This document shows, piece by piece, positions 8,805-18,100 of a stretch of 64,000 nt of DNA; positions within the stretch are counted from its first letter, which is position 1, and each line of letters begins with the position of its first letter. The notes beneath the pieces are model-generated. The model saw only the letters and a list, made by a program, of their open reading frames with translations. It made no database searches and had not been told where the DNA came from. The position numbers and the translations under genes were made by a program. This stretch comes from Chloroflexota bacterium (GTDB lineage: Bacteria; Chloroflexota; Anaerolineae; UBA2200), in assembly GCA_030607875.1 (NCBI GenBank), contig JAUWJD010000016.1, positions 1-64,000 on the forward strand, given 5' to 3'.

Positions 8805-10448
8805 ATGGATTGGCAGAGTAAGGTAGCAGAGCTTGTACATCAGCATCCCAATGTGCAGCATAACCTGCCCAGGCGGGAGATGATCGCGCAATCTGTTGCG
8901 CGCAAGGAGGCGTTGGTTGCCGCAAATGGCGCTCTGGCTATGTGGACGCCGCCCGAGTCCACCGGGCGCAGCCCCAAGGACACATACATCGTGCGCCGCG
9001 CGAAGAGCGAGGAGACCATCGATTGGGATTCACCGAACAATATCCCCATGGCGCCTGATACGTTTGACATGGTCATGGCGGACGCGTTGAGTCTCCTGGC
9101 GGGCAGGGAAACGTTGTACGCCACCGACCGCGTCTTGGTCGCCGATACCTCGTACGCGATGCCCGTCAAGACCCTCACAGATTGGGCCCTCAGCGCCCTG
9201 TTTACCGACAGCATGTTCCGGCCGGTTCCCCCAGACATTGAGCGGAGCATTCTGGCTGAGCAGGGATTCACGTTGATTGCCATTCCCTATCACAAGCTGG
9301 ACCGGGAAAAGTACGAAGGACGCCTGCGCAAGTTTCCGGATGGTCGCACTTCGAACATGGCCGTGACAATGGACTTTGATCGGCGACTGGGCGTAGTGTT
9401 CGGTTCGGCCTATGGCGGCAGCGTGAAGAAGCTGATGTTCACGGTGATGAACTACGTGCTGCCAGGTGTGGGGATACTGCCGCTGCACTGCTCGGCCAAC
9501 GAAGGACCTGGTGGCGACACCGCTCTGCTGCTCGGTCTCTCTGGCACGGGCAAGACAACGCTCTCGGCTGACCCACGCCGCGCCCTGTTGGGCGATGATG
9601 AGCATGGCTGGAGTGACAACGGCATCGCGAATTTCGAGAACGGGTGCTACGCCAAGCTGATCAACCTCCGTCAGGAGAAAGAGCCAGAGATCTGGAACGC
9701 TGTGCTGCACGAAGCACACTACCTGGAGCACGGCGCGATCGTCGAAAACGCCATGATGTATCCCGACGGCCGTTTTGACCTGGACGATGACCGCTTGACC
9801 CCCAACTCGCGGGCCTCTTACCCACTGCGCTTTTTGAGCAACATCAAGGAGCCGCCCACAGGCTCGCACCCCAAGACGATCCTCTTCCTCACCGCCGATG
9901 CCAACGGAGTGATACCCCCGATTGCGAAACTGACGCCGGAGCAGGCCATGCTGTGGTTCCTGATGGGCTACACCAGCAAGCTGGCCGGCACCGAGACGGG
10001 CATTACTGACCCGGTGAGCACCTTCTCCCGCTTTTTCGGTGAGCCGTTCATGCCGCGCAGTCCGGATGTGTACGCTTCGATGCTGGGGCAGCGCATGCGT
10101 GGCCATGGGACCGAGGTGTACCTGGTCAACACCGGCTGGAGCGGAGGGCCGTTTGGCGTTGGCGCACGCATGGATATTGACATAACTCGCACGCTAGTGC
10201 ATGCTGCTCTGAGCGGCCAGTTGAGAGATCTCGAATATGACGAGGACCAACTGTTCCACATCCTGGTGCCTCGGACCTGCCCCGGCGTCGACCCTCGGAT
10301 TCTCTACCCGCGGAACACCTGGGAGGACAAGGAGGCTTGTGACCGCAGGGCGCGCAAGCTAGCCGGTGATTTCTGCAGCCATTTCGACAGAACATACGGG
10401 AACAAAGGGATCGATCACACCGTAAGCAGCCAGTGCCCCGGAAAGTAG
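8805..10448 (+). CDS. pckA: Phosphoenolpyruvate carboxykinase (ATP)
   Basis: Cytoplasmic enzyme converting oxaloacetate plus ATP to phosphoenolpyruvate, CO2 and ADP, the entry step of gluconeogenesis. The ATP-type P-loop GLSGTGKTTLS (about residue 243) and the family signature LLGDDEHGW (about 264) are present, along with RTSNMAVTMDF and the Arg-rich C-terminal region. Length 547 aa fits the ATP-dependent class; the GTP class differs in these motifs. The ATG at 8805 follows GGAGGAATGG at suitable spacing. It stands alone between xdhC and a zinc-finger protein gene. Confidence 0.95.
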   Translation: MDWQSKVAELVHQHPNVQHNLPRREMIAQSVARKEALVAANGALAMWTPPESTGRSPKDTYIVRRAKSEETIDWDSPNNIPMAPDTFDMVMADALSLLAGRETLYATDRVLVADTSYAMPVKTLTDWALSALFTDSMFRPVPPDIERSILAEQGFTLIAIPYHKLDREKYEGRLRKFPDGRTSNMAVTMDFDRRLGVVFGSAYGGSVKKLMFTVMNYVLPGVGILPLHCSANEGPGGDTALLLGLSGTGKTTLSADPRRALLGDDEHGWSDNGIANFENGCYAKLINLRQEKEPEIWNAVLHEAHYLEHGAIVENAMMYPDGRFDLDDDRLTPNSRASYPLRFLSNIKEPPTGSHPKTILFLTADANGVIPPIAKLTPEQAMLWFLMGYTSKLAGTETGITDPVSTFSRFFGEPFMPRSPDVYASMLGQRMRGHGTEVYLVNTGWSGGPFGVGARMDIDITRTLVHAALSGQLRDLEYDEDQLFHILVPRTCPGVDPRILYPRNTWEDKEACDRRARKLAGDFCSHFDRTYGNKGIDHTVSSQCPGK

Positions 10449-10499
10449 GGCAACGGATTCCAGCACAACATAACAGGGGGATAGAAAGGGGAGCCAGGA

Positions 10500-11171
10500 A
10501 TGCAGGAGCAGATGCCAAACGGGGAGTGTCTTCTGTGCAAAGGTGTTTTCAGCAAGAGGCAGATGACAAGACACCTGCAGGAATGCCTAGCGAGCAAGGG
10601 TGTTTTGGGGACGCCGCCCAAGACCAGAGTATTCCACCTCGTGGTTGAAGGTCGCTATGCGCGTGAGTACTGGCTGCACGTCGAAGCAACAGCCAACGCT
10701 AGACTGCAGAGCCTGGACGGTTTCCTGCGCGACATCTGGCTGGAATGTTGCGGACACATGAGTGCGTTCACAGTAGAAGGAGAGAGTTACATGTCCGGAG
10801 GACCGTACGCAGAGCTTGGCGACAGAGGCATGTCTGCCAGATTGGCAGATGTGCTCAGGCCTGGGATCGTGTTTGAGCATGCGTATGACTTTGGTACCAC
10901 GACGCACCTTAGGCTGAAGGTCATGTCAGAACGAGAAGGCGAAATGAAAGGTGAGCCGATCCGGCTTCTGGCCAGGAACGAACCTCCGTCGATCGCTTGT
11001 GAGGTGTGTGGGAAACTGGCCACGCAGGTGTGTGGTCAATGCATCTACGAGGGTGAAGGATGGCTCTGCAAACAGTGCGCACAAGAGCACGAGTGCGGCG
11101 AAGATATGCTGCTGCCTGTAGTGAATTCCCCGCGGGTAGGGATGTGTGGATACACGGGCCAGACTTGGTAG
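10500..11171 (+). CDS. Plasmid pRiA4b ORF-3-like protein with N- and C-terminal zinc-binding motifs
   Basis: Unknown function. The central part matches the pRiA4b ORF-3/IS1096 passenger-like fold: a helix with LQSLDGFLRDIWLECCGHMS and the conserved FEHAYDFGTTTHLRLKV. The N-terminus has a small zinc finger, CLLCKGVFSKRQMTRHLQEC. The C-terminal ~55 residues carry CEVC, CGQC, CKQC and HEC groups and end LLPVVNSPRVGMCGYTG, a second zinc-ribbon-like module. AAGGGGAG precedes the ATG. Domain families of this kind are often found near mobile elements, but none is visible here. A nucleic-acid or protein-binding role is plausible but unproven. Confidence 0.75.
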   Translation: MQEQMPNGECLLCKGVFSKRQMTRHLQECLASKGVLGTPPKTRVFHLVVEGRYAREYWLHVEATANARLQSLDGFLRDIWLECCGHMSAFTVEGESYMSGGPYAELGDRGMSARLADVLRPGIVFEHAYDFGTTTHLRLKVMSEREGEMKGEPIRLLARNEPPSIACEVCGKLATQVCGQCIYEGEGWLCKQCAQEHECGEDMLLPVVNSPRVGMCGYTGQTW

Positions 11172-11310
11172 CCGAGTGTCCAGACAAAGGCAAGCTTGGC
11201 AGCAACGAGTGGACCCCAAAGCAATGCGCAGCGTTTGATCTGTCGGAAAGGTAGCCTGCGGCAGCTCGTCCCAGCTTGAAAGCAGATGGCTGCTGCCCGG
11301 TGCCATCGCT

Positions 11311-12246
11311 TTGGCGTTGCTGGCTATCTTTCCCATGATCTATCAAGGCGCTATGGCGCTGACCGATTTCAGCAGCCTCTCGATCAAAGATGGCCTGCAA
11401 GGCGGCGTGTGGCGTGCTGTGTGGCAGGGACTGACTGGGCAGGCAAAGCCCGTGCCGGTCGACTCGCTTCTCGGTGGTGCCCGGTCCAAGACGGTCAACT
11501 ACGCCGGACCCGGCCTGTTAGCACGGCTTTTCCTCGGCGGTATGCCCGATGTGCTGGTATTTGACATGCTGTGGACCGTGCTGTCGGTTGCACTGCAGGC
11601 TATCTTGGGGGTGCTGGCGGCACTGCTGTTGCACCACCCTGGGGTACGCTTCAAACGGTGGTGGCGGGTGATCTTTATCCTGCCCTGGGCTATTCACGAA
11701 TTCGTCGGCGCGCTGTTCTGGATGCGCATTTTCGAGCCGCGCTTTGGCTGGTTGGTTCTGGCGCGCAATCTGCCCTGGAGCGCCCAGCCGCCGGTGTGGA
11801 TCGAGAATCCCAATTTCACGCTGCCGAGCTTGTTGATTGCAGCGACCTGGTACGGTTTTCCGTTCATCATGCTGGCGGCAACAGCCGCCCTGAAGCTGAT
11901 ACCCGCCGAAGTGTACGATGCGGCGGCCATTGACGGGGCCAGCCGCTGGGCGCAATTCCGGCACGTTACCTGGCCACTGCTGTTTCCTCTACTCCTGCCG
12001 GCAATCGTTGTGCGCTCGATATTCGCTTTCAACCAGTTCTATTTGTTCTACGTGCTGCAGACCGATTTCCCTCTGCTCACCTTCGCCACGCTTGTTTACT
12101 ACAGGTTCAATCCCACCGGTGGTTACGGTGGCGGCCAGTTCGCTGTGGCAGCCGCAATCAACCTGTTCACTGTGCTTGTACTGCTGGTGTGGATGGTATC
12201 GTTTGACCGCTGGAGCAAGGCATCCGAGGGGGTGACCTATGTTTAG
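11311..12246 (+). CDS. MalF-type sugar ABC transporter permease, 5' end uncertain or truncated
   Basis: Inner-membrane permease of the carbohydrate uptake CUT1 type. The EAA loop is recognisable (EVYDAAAIDGASRWAQFRHV then TWPLLFP), with about six membrane segments. The TTG at 11311 cuts into the first membrane helix: the same frame is open from 11239 and reads ESRWLLPGAIALALLAIFPM, the expected first helix, but has no ATG or GTG start and no clear ribosome site. The gene may have lost its start through a breakpoint between 11172 and 11300. It overlaps the MalG-type gene by 8 bp. No ATPase or sugar-binding protein lies alongside. Confidence 0.75.
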   Translation: MALLAIFPMIYQGAMALTDFSSLSIKDGLQGGVWRAVWQGLTGQAKPVPVDSLLGGARSKTVNYAGPGLLARLFLGGMPDVLVFDMLWTVLSVALQAILGVLAALLLHHPGVRFKRWWRVIFILPWAIHEFVGALFWMRIFEPRFGWLVLARNLPWSAQPPVWIENPNFTLPSLLIAATWYGFPFIMLAATAALKLIPAEVYDAAAIDGASRWAQFRHVTWPLLFPLLLPAIVVRSIFAFNQFYLFYVLQTDFPLLTFATLVYYRFNPTGGYGGGQFAVAAAINLFTVLVLLVWMVSFDRWSKASEGVTYV

Positions 12247-13083
12247 GCTAAAGGGCTGGCGGCAAGCATTGTACCAGTTGGGCTTGGCGGCTATCGCCGG
12301 GTTCGTGCTGTTGCCCATGTGGGGCGTGGTCTACCTGGCCTTTGATGGCAGTGTCAAAGGCTCACCGACCAGCTTTCGCGTTTGGCCTGAGCAGTTCACG
12401 TGGTCGGTGTTCCAGCAGCTCTGGACGGGCTCGTATCAGATACCGCCCTTTTCGCGCATCTTGAAGAACAGCCTGGCCGTCTCCGGTGGCGCTGCTGTCC
12501 TGTCGGTGGCCTTGGGGCCAGCATGGCCTATGCCTTCGCACGCTATCGTTTTCCAGGCCGCCGTGCGGGCCTGCTTGGGCTGCTGGTGGGCGCGCTGCTG
12601 CCCCCCGTAGCGCTGATGGTCCCGCTATATGTCTTGCTCTCGGCAATCGGGATACGCACTTCGTTGCTCGGCCTGATGGTCGTCTATACCTCCTTCGCCA
12701 TGCCTTTCTGCATCTGGAACATGCGGGCTGCCTTCCAGGCGGTGCCGAAGGAGCTGGAGGAATCGGCCTTCCTCGACGGCGCTACGCCCTGGGTCGCTTT
12801 CTGGCGAGTGACTATGCCGCTGGCGCTACCTGCCGTCTCGGTCGCTGCTCTGCTCGCCTTCCTGCTCGGCTACTCGGAGTTTGCCATGGGCTGGCTGTTT
12901 GTGGAGAGCAGCCAGAACGTTACCCTGGCCATGGCCATTTCAGGCATCGTGGGCCGAGGGACGCAGTCGTGGAGCTACCTGGCGGCCCTGTCCATCTTGA
13001 TGAGCATGCCGGTGGTGGTGATTTTCCTGCCCTTGCAGCGCCATCTGCTGGATAGGTTTCTGTTTGGGCCGCTGGGGGATTGA
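12239..13083 (+). pseudogene. MalG-type sugar ABC transporter permease with one-base frameshift
   Basis: Partner permease of the gene at 11311. The first frame (from ATG 12239) gives the N-terminal helix and the periplasmic region (WPEQFTWSVFQQLWTGSY, ILKNSLAVSG). It breaks in the G-run at 12514-12517, after VLSVALG. The next frame continues seamlessly with ASMAYAFARYRFPGRRAG, the EAA loop KELEESAFLDGATPWVAFWR and the end LFGPLGD. One missing G would explain the shift. Restored length is about 281 aa, normal for MalG proteins. Either a genuine recent mutation or a homopolymer sequencing error. Confidence 0.82.
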
Positions 13084-13159
13084 GTGACAAACAACGCATA
13101 GGCTGAGACTGCAAGTGTGAATGTCTGATCTTGAGCTGAGTTGGGAGGTTTGGGTGGGG

Positions 13160-13243
13160 TTGCCTTCAACGAATGTGAAAACGAATGAACGAATCCAAAG
13201 CCACGCCATTCGTTCATTCGCCAAAGGTCCCGGCCTGACGGGG
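13160..13243. repeat. AACGAAT-type palindromic dispersed repeat, copy A
   Basis: Downstream of the permease pair. It reads TTCAACGAATG...AACGAATGAACGAAT, then GCCACGCCATTCGTTCATTCG, so it can fold on itself. Related copies lie at 48861-48943 and 52810-52894, each just after a stop codon. Confidence 0.75.
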
Positions 13244-13325
13244 GTGACCTTACTGGTTGATGGCAGGCCCTCCCCGAAACTCAAGCTTCCAGGAAGGTAG
13301 GGCATGTCCTGTCCAGGGCCGCTGG

Positions 13326-13952
13326 CTAGACGTTGCCTGCTTTGATCAGTCTGCCGGCCAGCATTCCGCCGAGAACGGCCAGGTCTTCGGTGGGCAGGTA
13401 GTGTCCGGCGCTGGCGTCGAACAGCACGTTCACGCGTGGGCCAAACTCCTCATCGCCCACGTGCAGGATGACTGCCATGCGCATGCGCGGGAAGATGCGG
13501 AACATGTAGGAGACGTCGCCAAAGGTGAGCCGCTCTCCTCCCAGCGCCTCTGCCGCTGCGGCGAAACCCTTGGGGTCCATGCCGTACTCGCGTACCAGCC
13601 GCAGGCTTGCGCGGCGCTGAAAGGCGGGGTCATATACCAGCCCATTGGGCAGCTCGCGAAAGGCGATCCAGTGGTCGGCGAGTGGCGCGCCGTCGGCGTG
13701 GATGAGGTAGTGCAGGATGATCAGCCGCGTGGTGATGTCGGGTTCCTTGCCGCTGGCACTCTGTACCGAGATCTTGGGAAAGGTGACTACATAATCCTCG
13801 CCGAAGAAGGGCACCGGGAGCCGCCCTCCACCTTCCTCGGGGTGAAAGTTACAGCCGGCCGTGTAGGCGGTCTTGTACGGTTCCAGTTTCTGCAGGGCCT
13901 GGTGGGCCTTGCGCAGCGCAGTTTCGTGGGCTTTTTCTCTTGTGCTGGGCAT
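13326..13952 (-). CDS. DUF3786 domain-containing protein
   Basis: Cytoplasmic protein of unknown function whose family is common in anaerobes. Conserved segments include LPVPFFGEDYVVTFPKIS, LHYLIHADGAPLADHWIAFR, LGGERLTFGDVSYMF and the near-invariant ending VLFDASAGHYLPTEDLAVLG. Start at ATG 13952 (MPSTREKAH) is preferred to the longer frame because CCTCC at 13957-13961 gives a minus-strand GGAGG site 4 bp away and because the upstream extension is repeat DNA. Length 208 aa is usual. No partner gene in the window hints at its reaction. Confidence 0.85.
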   Translation of the reverse strand: MPSTREKAHETALRKAHQALQKLEPYKTAYTAGCNFHPEEGGGRLPVPFFGEDYVVTFPKISVQSASGKEPDITTRLIILHYLIHADGAPLADHWIAFRELPNGLVYDPAFQRRASLRLVREYGMDPKGFAAAAEALGGERLTFGDVSYMFRIFPRMRMAVILHVGDEEFGPRVNVLFDASAGHYLPTEDLAVLGGMLAGRLIKAGNV

Positions 13953-13965
13953 TGTTCCTCCTATT

Positions 13966-14018
13966 TGTACACGAAAGACACGAAAGCTGTACACGAAAAA
14001 CACGAAAGGGCACGAATC
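13966..14018. repeat. ACACGAAA-type dispersed repeat
   Basis: Several copies of ACACGAAA in a row between the DUF3786 and Nudix genes (GTACACGAAAGACACGAAAG and onward). Related short copies occur near 7706-7725 and 56090-56105. The adjacent stretch 14075-14100 contains the related ATCTGCGTAATCTGCGTAAT repeat, which is translated as the tail of the Nudix protein. Confidence 0.65.
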
Positions 14019-14658
14019 AGAAGGATTCTTTCTGGTCTTTCAGTTTGCGCACTTCTTTGACAGGCACGCATGTCTGCGTAATCTGCGTAATCTGTGGATC
14101 ATTTGGTGCGTGCAGCCGGTGCCAGGCCAAAAGCAGCGCGGCAGTGCTGTTGACGTCTCGGAAATCGCCGTTGTGCACCGCGGCCTGGACGGCGGCAGCA
14201 AAATCCATCTTCTGCACCACGATCTTCTCATTGGCGTCCAGTTGTTGTTCGCCTGCATGGCGCAGGCCGGTAGCGAGAAAGACGTGGGCGCGATGCGACG
14301 ACGCACTGGGCGAGGCGAACAGAACCGCCAGAGGCTCGATTTGTGCCGCCTCATAGCCGGTCTCTTCACGCAGTTCGCGCTGCGCGCAGACGACGGGATC
14401 TTCGCCGTCCTCGATGTAACCCGCGGGCAGCTCGCGTATCACCTGCCCCGCACCGTGCTTGTACTGGCGTACCGTCAGCACTTGGGAGTCGGCTGTGAGG
14501 GCTACGATCAGCACGTAGTCAAACCTGTCTACGACGTAATAGTCGGTGATGTTGCCGCGATTGGTGCGCACAATGTCCTTGCGCACGCGCAGCCAGCGGC
14601 TGGAGAATTCCGTTGAGGATTCGAGCACTTGCCAGGGTTTGATTCTACGTTTGTGCAA
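14017..14658 (-). CDS. Nudix hydrolase, ADP-ribose pyrophosphatase-like, with repeat-derived C-terminal tail
   Basis: Cytoplasmic pyrophosphatase; ADP-ribose or a nucleotide sugar is the probable substrate by family resemblance. The full Nudix box is visible: G-Y-I-E-D-G-E, then seven residues, then RELREETGY (residues ~80-102), preceded by RQYKHGAGQVIRELPAG. The last ~28 residues (NDPQITQITQTCVPVK and on) have no counterpart in the family and are encoded by the ATCTGCGTAATCTGCGTAAT dispersed repeat, suggesting that an insertion replaced the original end. TTG is the likely start, with GGAGG 11 bp upstream. Confidence 0.85.
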   Translation of the reverse strand: MHKRRIKPWQVLESSTEFSSRWLRVRKDIVRTNRGNITDYYVVDRFDYVLIVALTADSQVLTVRQYKHGAGQVIRELPAGYIEDGEDPVVCAQRELREETGYEAAQIEPLAVLFASPSASSHRAHVFLATGLRHAGEQQLDANEKIVVQKMDFAAAVQAAVHNGDFRDVNSTAALLLAWHRLHAPNDPQITQITQTCVPVKEVRKLKDQKESF

Positions 14659-14778
14659 TGTGTTTTGGGCCTCCTGAGGGTGCGCCGCACGTATCTATGC
14701 GCTCTGACTTGCGTCATCAATTGCGGATGAGTATTATACGTGCATCAGCCATGCCTGGCAATTGCGGCAAAAGGCCGG

Positions 14779-14981
14779 TAGTGTGTCCTTGGCTCAGGAA
14801 ATGCTGCATATGTAGCATAGGGGCTTGTCCCCGTCGGTGACGGCATATGTAGCATAGGGGCTTGTCCCCGTCGGTGACGGCACATGTAGCATAGAGGCTT
14901 GTCCCCGTCCGTGACGCATAAAGCGCTATGCTACGTACTCATCTGCTCTCGGGACCCAATTTCCTGAGTCAAAGATACTGT
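14779..14981 (+). mobile_element. MITE-like element, copy 1, with terminal inverted repeats
   Basis: Left end GTGTGTCCTTGGCTCAGGAA, right end TTTCCTGAGTCAAAGATACTG; these are imperfect inverted repeats. The second copy, in reverse orientation, is at 28382-28663 and shares both ends plus the inner marks CATCTGCTCTCGGGACCCAA and GTAGCATAGGGGCTTGTCC. There is no coding capacity and no transposase in the window, so mobilisation in trans is inferred. Confidence 0.65.
14807..14917 (+). repeat. Three tandem copies of a 37-bp unit
   Basis: Units at 14807-14843, 14844-14880 and 14881-14917, with few differences. Each contains GTAGCATAGGGGCTTGTCCC and GTCGGTGACGG. There are no spacers, so this is not a CRISPR array. 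A single diverged unit appears inverted in the element at 28382-28663. Confidence 0.85.
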
Positions 14982-15078
14982 ACCCAAAGGCCTCTGAGGC
15001 TTGTGTGCACCGGTTTTTCTCAGCCGAAGGAATGGCTCAAGACTTCGGGGGTCTGAAACCTGGAAGGTGTGCCACAAG

Positions 15079-15107
15079 TTGACAAGTTGGCGCTTTTATG
15101 GTAATAT
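15079..15107 (+). promoter_or_regulatory. Strong sigma70-type promoter of the cohesin gene cluster
   Basis: Perfect TTGACA (15079-15084), 17-bp spacer, TAATAT (15102-15107). A start of transcription near 15114 would leave a leader of about 70 bases before the ATG at 15187, which is preceded by AAAGGGAGGG. Confidence 0.72.
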
Positions 15108-15186
15108 GTGACTGGAGCAGTGTTGCAAAGCCTCAGAATCTCTGTGCCAGGCCGTCCGGCACAATTCCACAAAAGGGAGGGAAGAA

Positions 15187-18100
15187 ATGCCCAAGGCAGG
15201 TAGAGTCTTCGTTGCGTTGAGCGTCACTGTGGTTTTGTTGGTTGCGTTGGCCGTCTTGATGGCCGGAGGGCAGGGCCTGACCGTTGCAGAGGCCCAGGAG
15301 TCCACCTACCACACCCTGCGCGTCTATGGACGTGCAAATCAGGGCGCAGGCCCGCTCACTCCGGTTGGCTACTACGGAGTGCTAGGTCCCACCGTCGCTG
15401 ACCCCGGGACAGGGTTCCCTCCCGAGGACGCGCCGTACACTGAGCCTGAACCCATCTTCAACCCTCAGCTCGAACAGGCCCCGATCAAGGACTCTATTAC
15501 CTTCAACCCTTTGTTCATGTCCGAATTCGAGACTTTTGATGAGAATCGCGCCCAGGGTCTGTACAACAAGATCTTTGCCGGTGCGCGCAATGCCACCGAG
15601 AAGGTATGGTTCCGCATGTGGTACGAGCCCTGGCATTGGGACAAGGACCTGAATGCGGATAACTTTCTGGACATAGACCCCGATACGCTGATGCCCTATC
15701 CGCAGGGGGAGCACGACGAATGGTACCCGGCGGTGATGCAGGAGTTCACCTACATGCTGCTGGAAGCCGATCTGCTGGCTAACGAGCCGCAGCCGCTGGC
15801 CGGCCAGGTGGGCCGCACCAGCTTCGTCTTCCCGGTGGGCTTGCGCCAGCAGGACCTGTTTGAGCCCGGCGGCGAAGTGGACACCACGTCGGCAAACGCG
15901 CGCTATGGCTACGGCCTGACCAGCCTGGATGGCGACTTTGATGGCGAACCGGACATCGTGTACGTTGAGAGCGAGCTGACACTGTTCGACAAGACCCGCA
16001 TCGCCGCCGACTTTGATGGCGATGGCGACATTGAGGCGCTGGATCGGGATGCAGATGATCTCAGCGGAGACGAATTGGCCATATTCCGTCTGGGGACAAA
16101 GAGCCGTGAAGTGGGCGAGGCGCTTCAGTTCCTGGATCACCTGATCATCGTCAAGGCTGTGTTCAACGACAGCGTCCTGCTCGACGTCTGGTATACGGGC
16201 GACATGGTTCCCGCCTACCTGGGCAACAAGACCATCTTTGTCGGTGACATGCTGCTCTCTGGGAGCAGCGGGCCGGGCCAGCACATCCGAGCCGCTTCTA
16301 ACGGCGGGCCGGGGACCAACGCCTGCGACTTCCCGACCGGGCCCTGGGTCGCCTACCTGGAGAGTATCGACCAGCTGGAGGACCAGGCGCGACTCATGGT
16401 TGGCCGTGCCCTGGGTGCCACGTACAGCGCCATGGAAGAGGCGCCATTCCAGACTGACCTGTGGCCTGGAGACCCCTGGTTCCTCAAACGCTTCTACGTC
16501 GATGGACACGAGTACAACGTGGTGGCGATCAAGACGGAGGATGGTGCACCGATTGTCTATTCGCCGGTAGACCCTTGTGATCTGGACACCGATGACGATG
16601 GTGAGATCGATGTATGGACACCGCCGCAAGATCCGACGCGGTTCAAGTTCATCACTATCCGCACGCCGATCCCCAAAGAGGGCACGTACGACGATCCCCT
16701 CACGGGCTACCTGATCGAGCAGCACTCGGTGCGTCTGCAGCCCTATGAAGAGACCAACGAGCTGTCGGTTCTACCCCCGTACAACTACGAGCACTATCTC
16801 ATTCTGGACGTACAGGCCATCGATTGGTTCACGTGCGACGAGGACGACGTGGACTACATCGGGCCTCTGGGTGGTCCTGTGCCACCGATCTTGCAGCAGA
16901 ATGGCCCCTTCCCCTACCAGGGCGTCGGGCCCTACAGCCCGTACAGTGACCCGCGCGAGATGGCACTGTTCTACGTGGAGGAGGGCAAGAACCCGCAGTT
17001 CCTGGGTGAGCTGAAGCAGAAGTACGGCGAAGACGTGGGGGCAGGGGAGTTCTGGTACGTGGAGCAGTTCCACACGCTTCCCTGGGAGTACACCGAGTTC
17101 GTACTGCCGGACGTGGACCCTGCGCACATCGACGACTACAGGGATCTGTACCTGCTCACGAGCGCGTTCACAGCTACCCAGAGCGAATACGTCCTCTTCA
17201 CGCAGGACGTACCGACGGATACCACACCGACCTACAATCTGTACTGGGACTATGATGAGGAATGCTGGGCGCGAGGTGAGCCTACAACCTACATCACGGC
17301 CACCGCGCCCATCCCCTGGAGTCCGCGTGTCAAGTTCTGGTTCGACCCGGCTGAGGGTGGGAAGAAGTACAAGGACGACCAGGGGATCCGCCTCTACGGC
17401 TATGACAGCGAGGGGCCCGGGGAAAAAGTCGATGATCCTGAGGATTCTTCTTATCCGGTGGAGGTCTGGCCCTACACCGACACGTGGGCGGTCTTCAACC
17501 CGCAAATGGACCAGGCCCCACGCAAGGATTCGTTGACCTTCAACCCGGCGTATATGAACGAGTTCATCCATGGCAACGAGTCGCTGGCCAGCCTGTACAG
17601 GCAGATATCGATCCGCGAGCAGAATGCCTACGAGAAGGTCTTTTTGCGCATGTGGTACGAGCCCGAGTACCTGGACAAGATACTGGTACTGGATCCTGTG
17701 GACCCGACTCCGCCGTTTACTGCCACATCAGTCTACACGTTCCCGGCAGTGATGCAGGAGTTCACCTACATGTACCTCGACACCCGCGCCCAGCCGGCCA
17801 GCGCCCAGCCCGGGTCCAGCGCTTTTGCTTTCCCCATGGCCACAGCCGCGGGCCAGTTGCCGAGGCCGGATCCGCTGACGTTCGCCCTGCCGGCCGCGCA
17901 ACTGCCCAGCTTTGGCTGGGGACTGACCAGCTTCGATGCCAACTTTGACGGGCAGCACGACATTGTGTTCCTGCACAGTGAGCAGTCGTTGTCGACGACA
18001 ACCGGAATACAGGCTGACTTTGACGGCGACAGCGTGGTGGATTGGCTTGATGAGGATGCCACGGCTCTAAACGGCAACGAACTGGTCATCTTTGCCCTGG

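Larger units (their letters stand above)
14659..15078. other. Intergenic region, no gene
   Basis: Between the divergent Nudix and cohesin-cluster genes. It holds a MITE-like element with a 37-bp tandem repeat (separate entries) and no credible coding sequence. Confidence 0.65.

Noticed and set aside
14807-14917. CRISPR-like array
   Set aside because: Units follow each other with no spacers, there are only three, and no cas genes are present.
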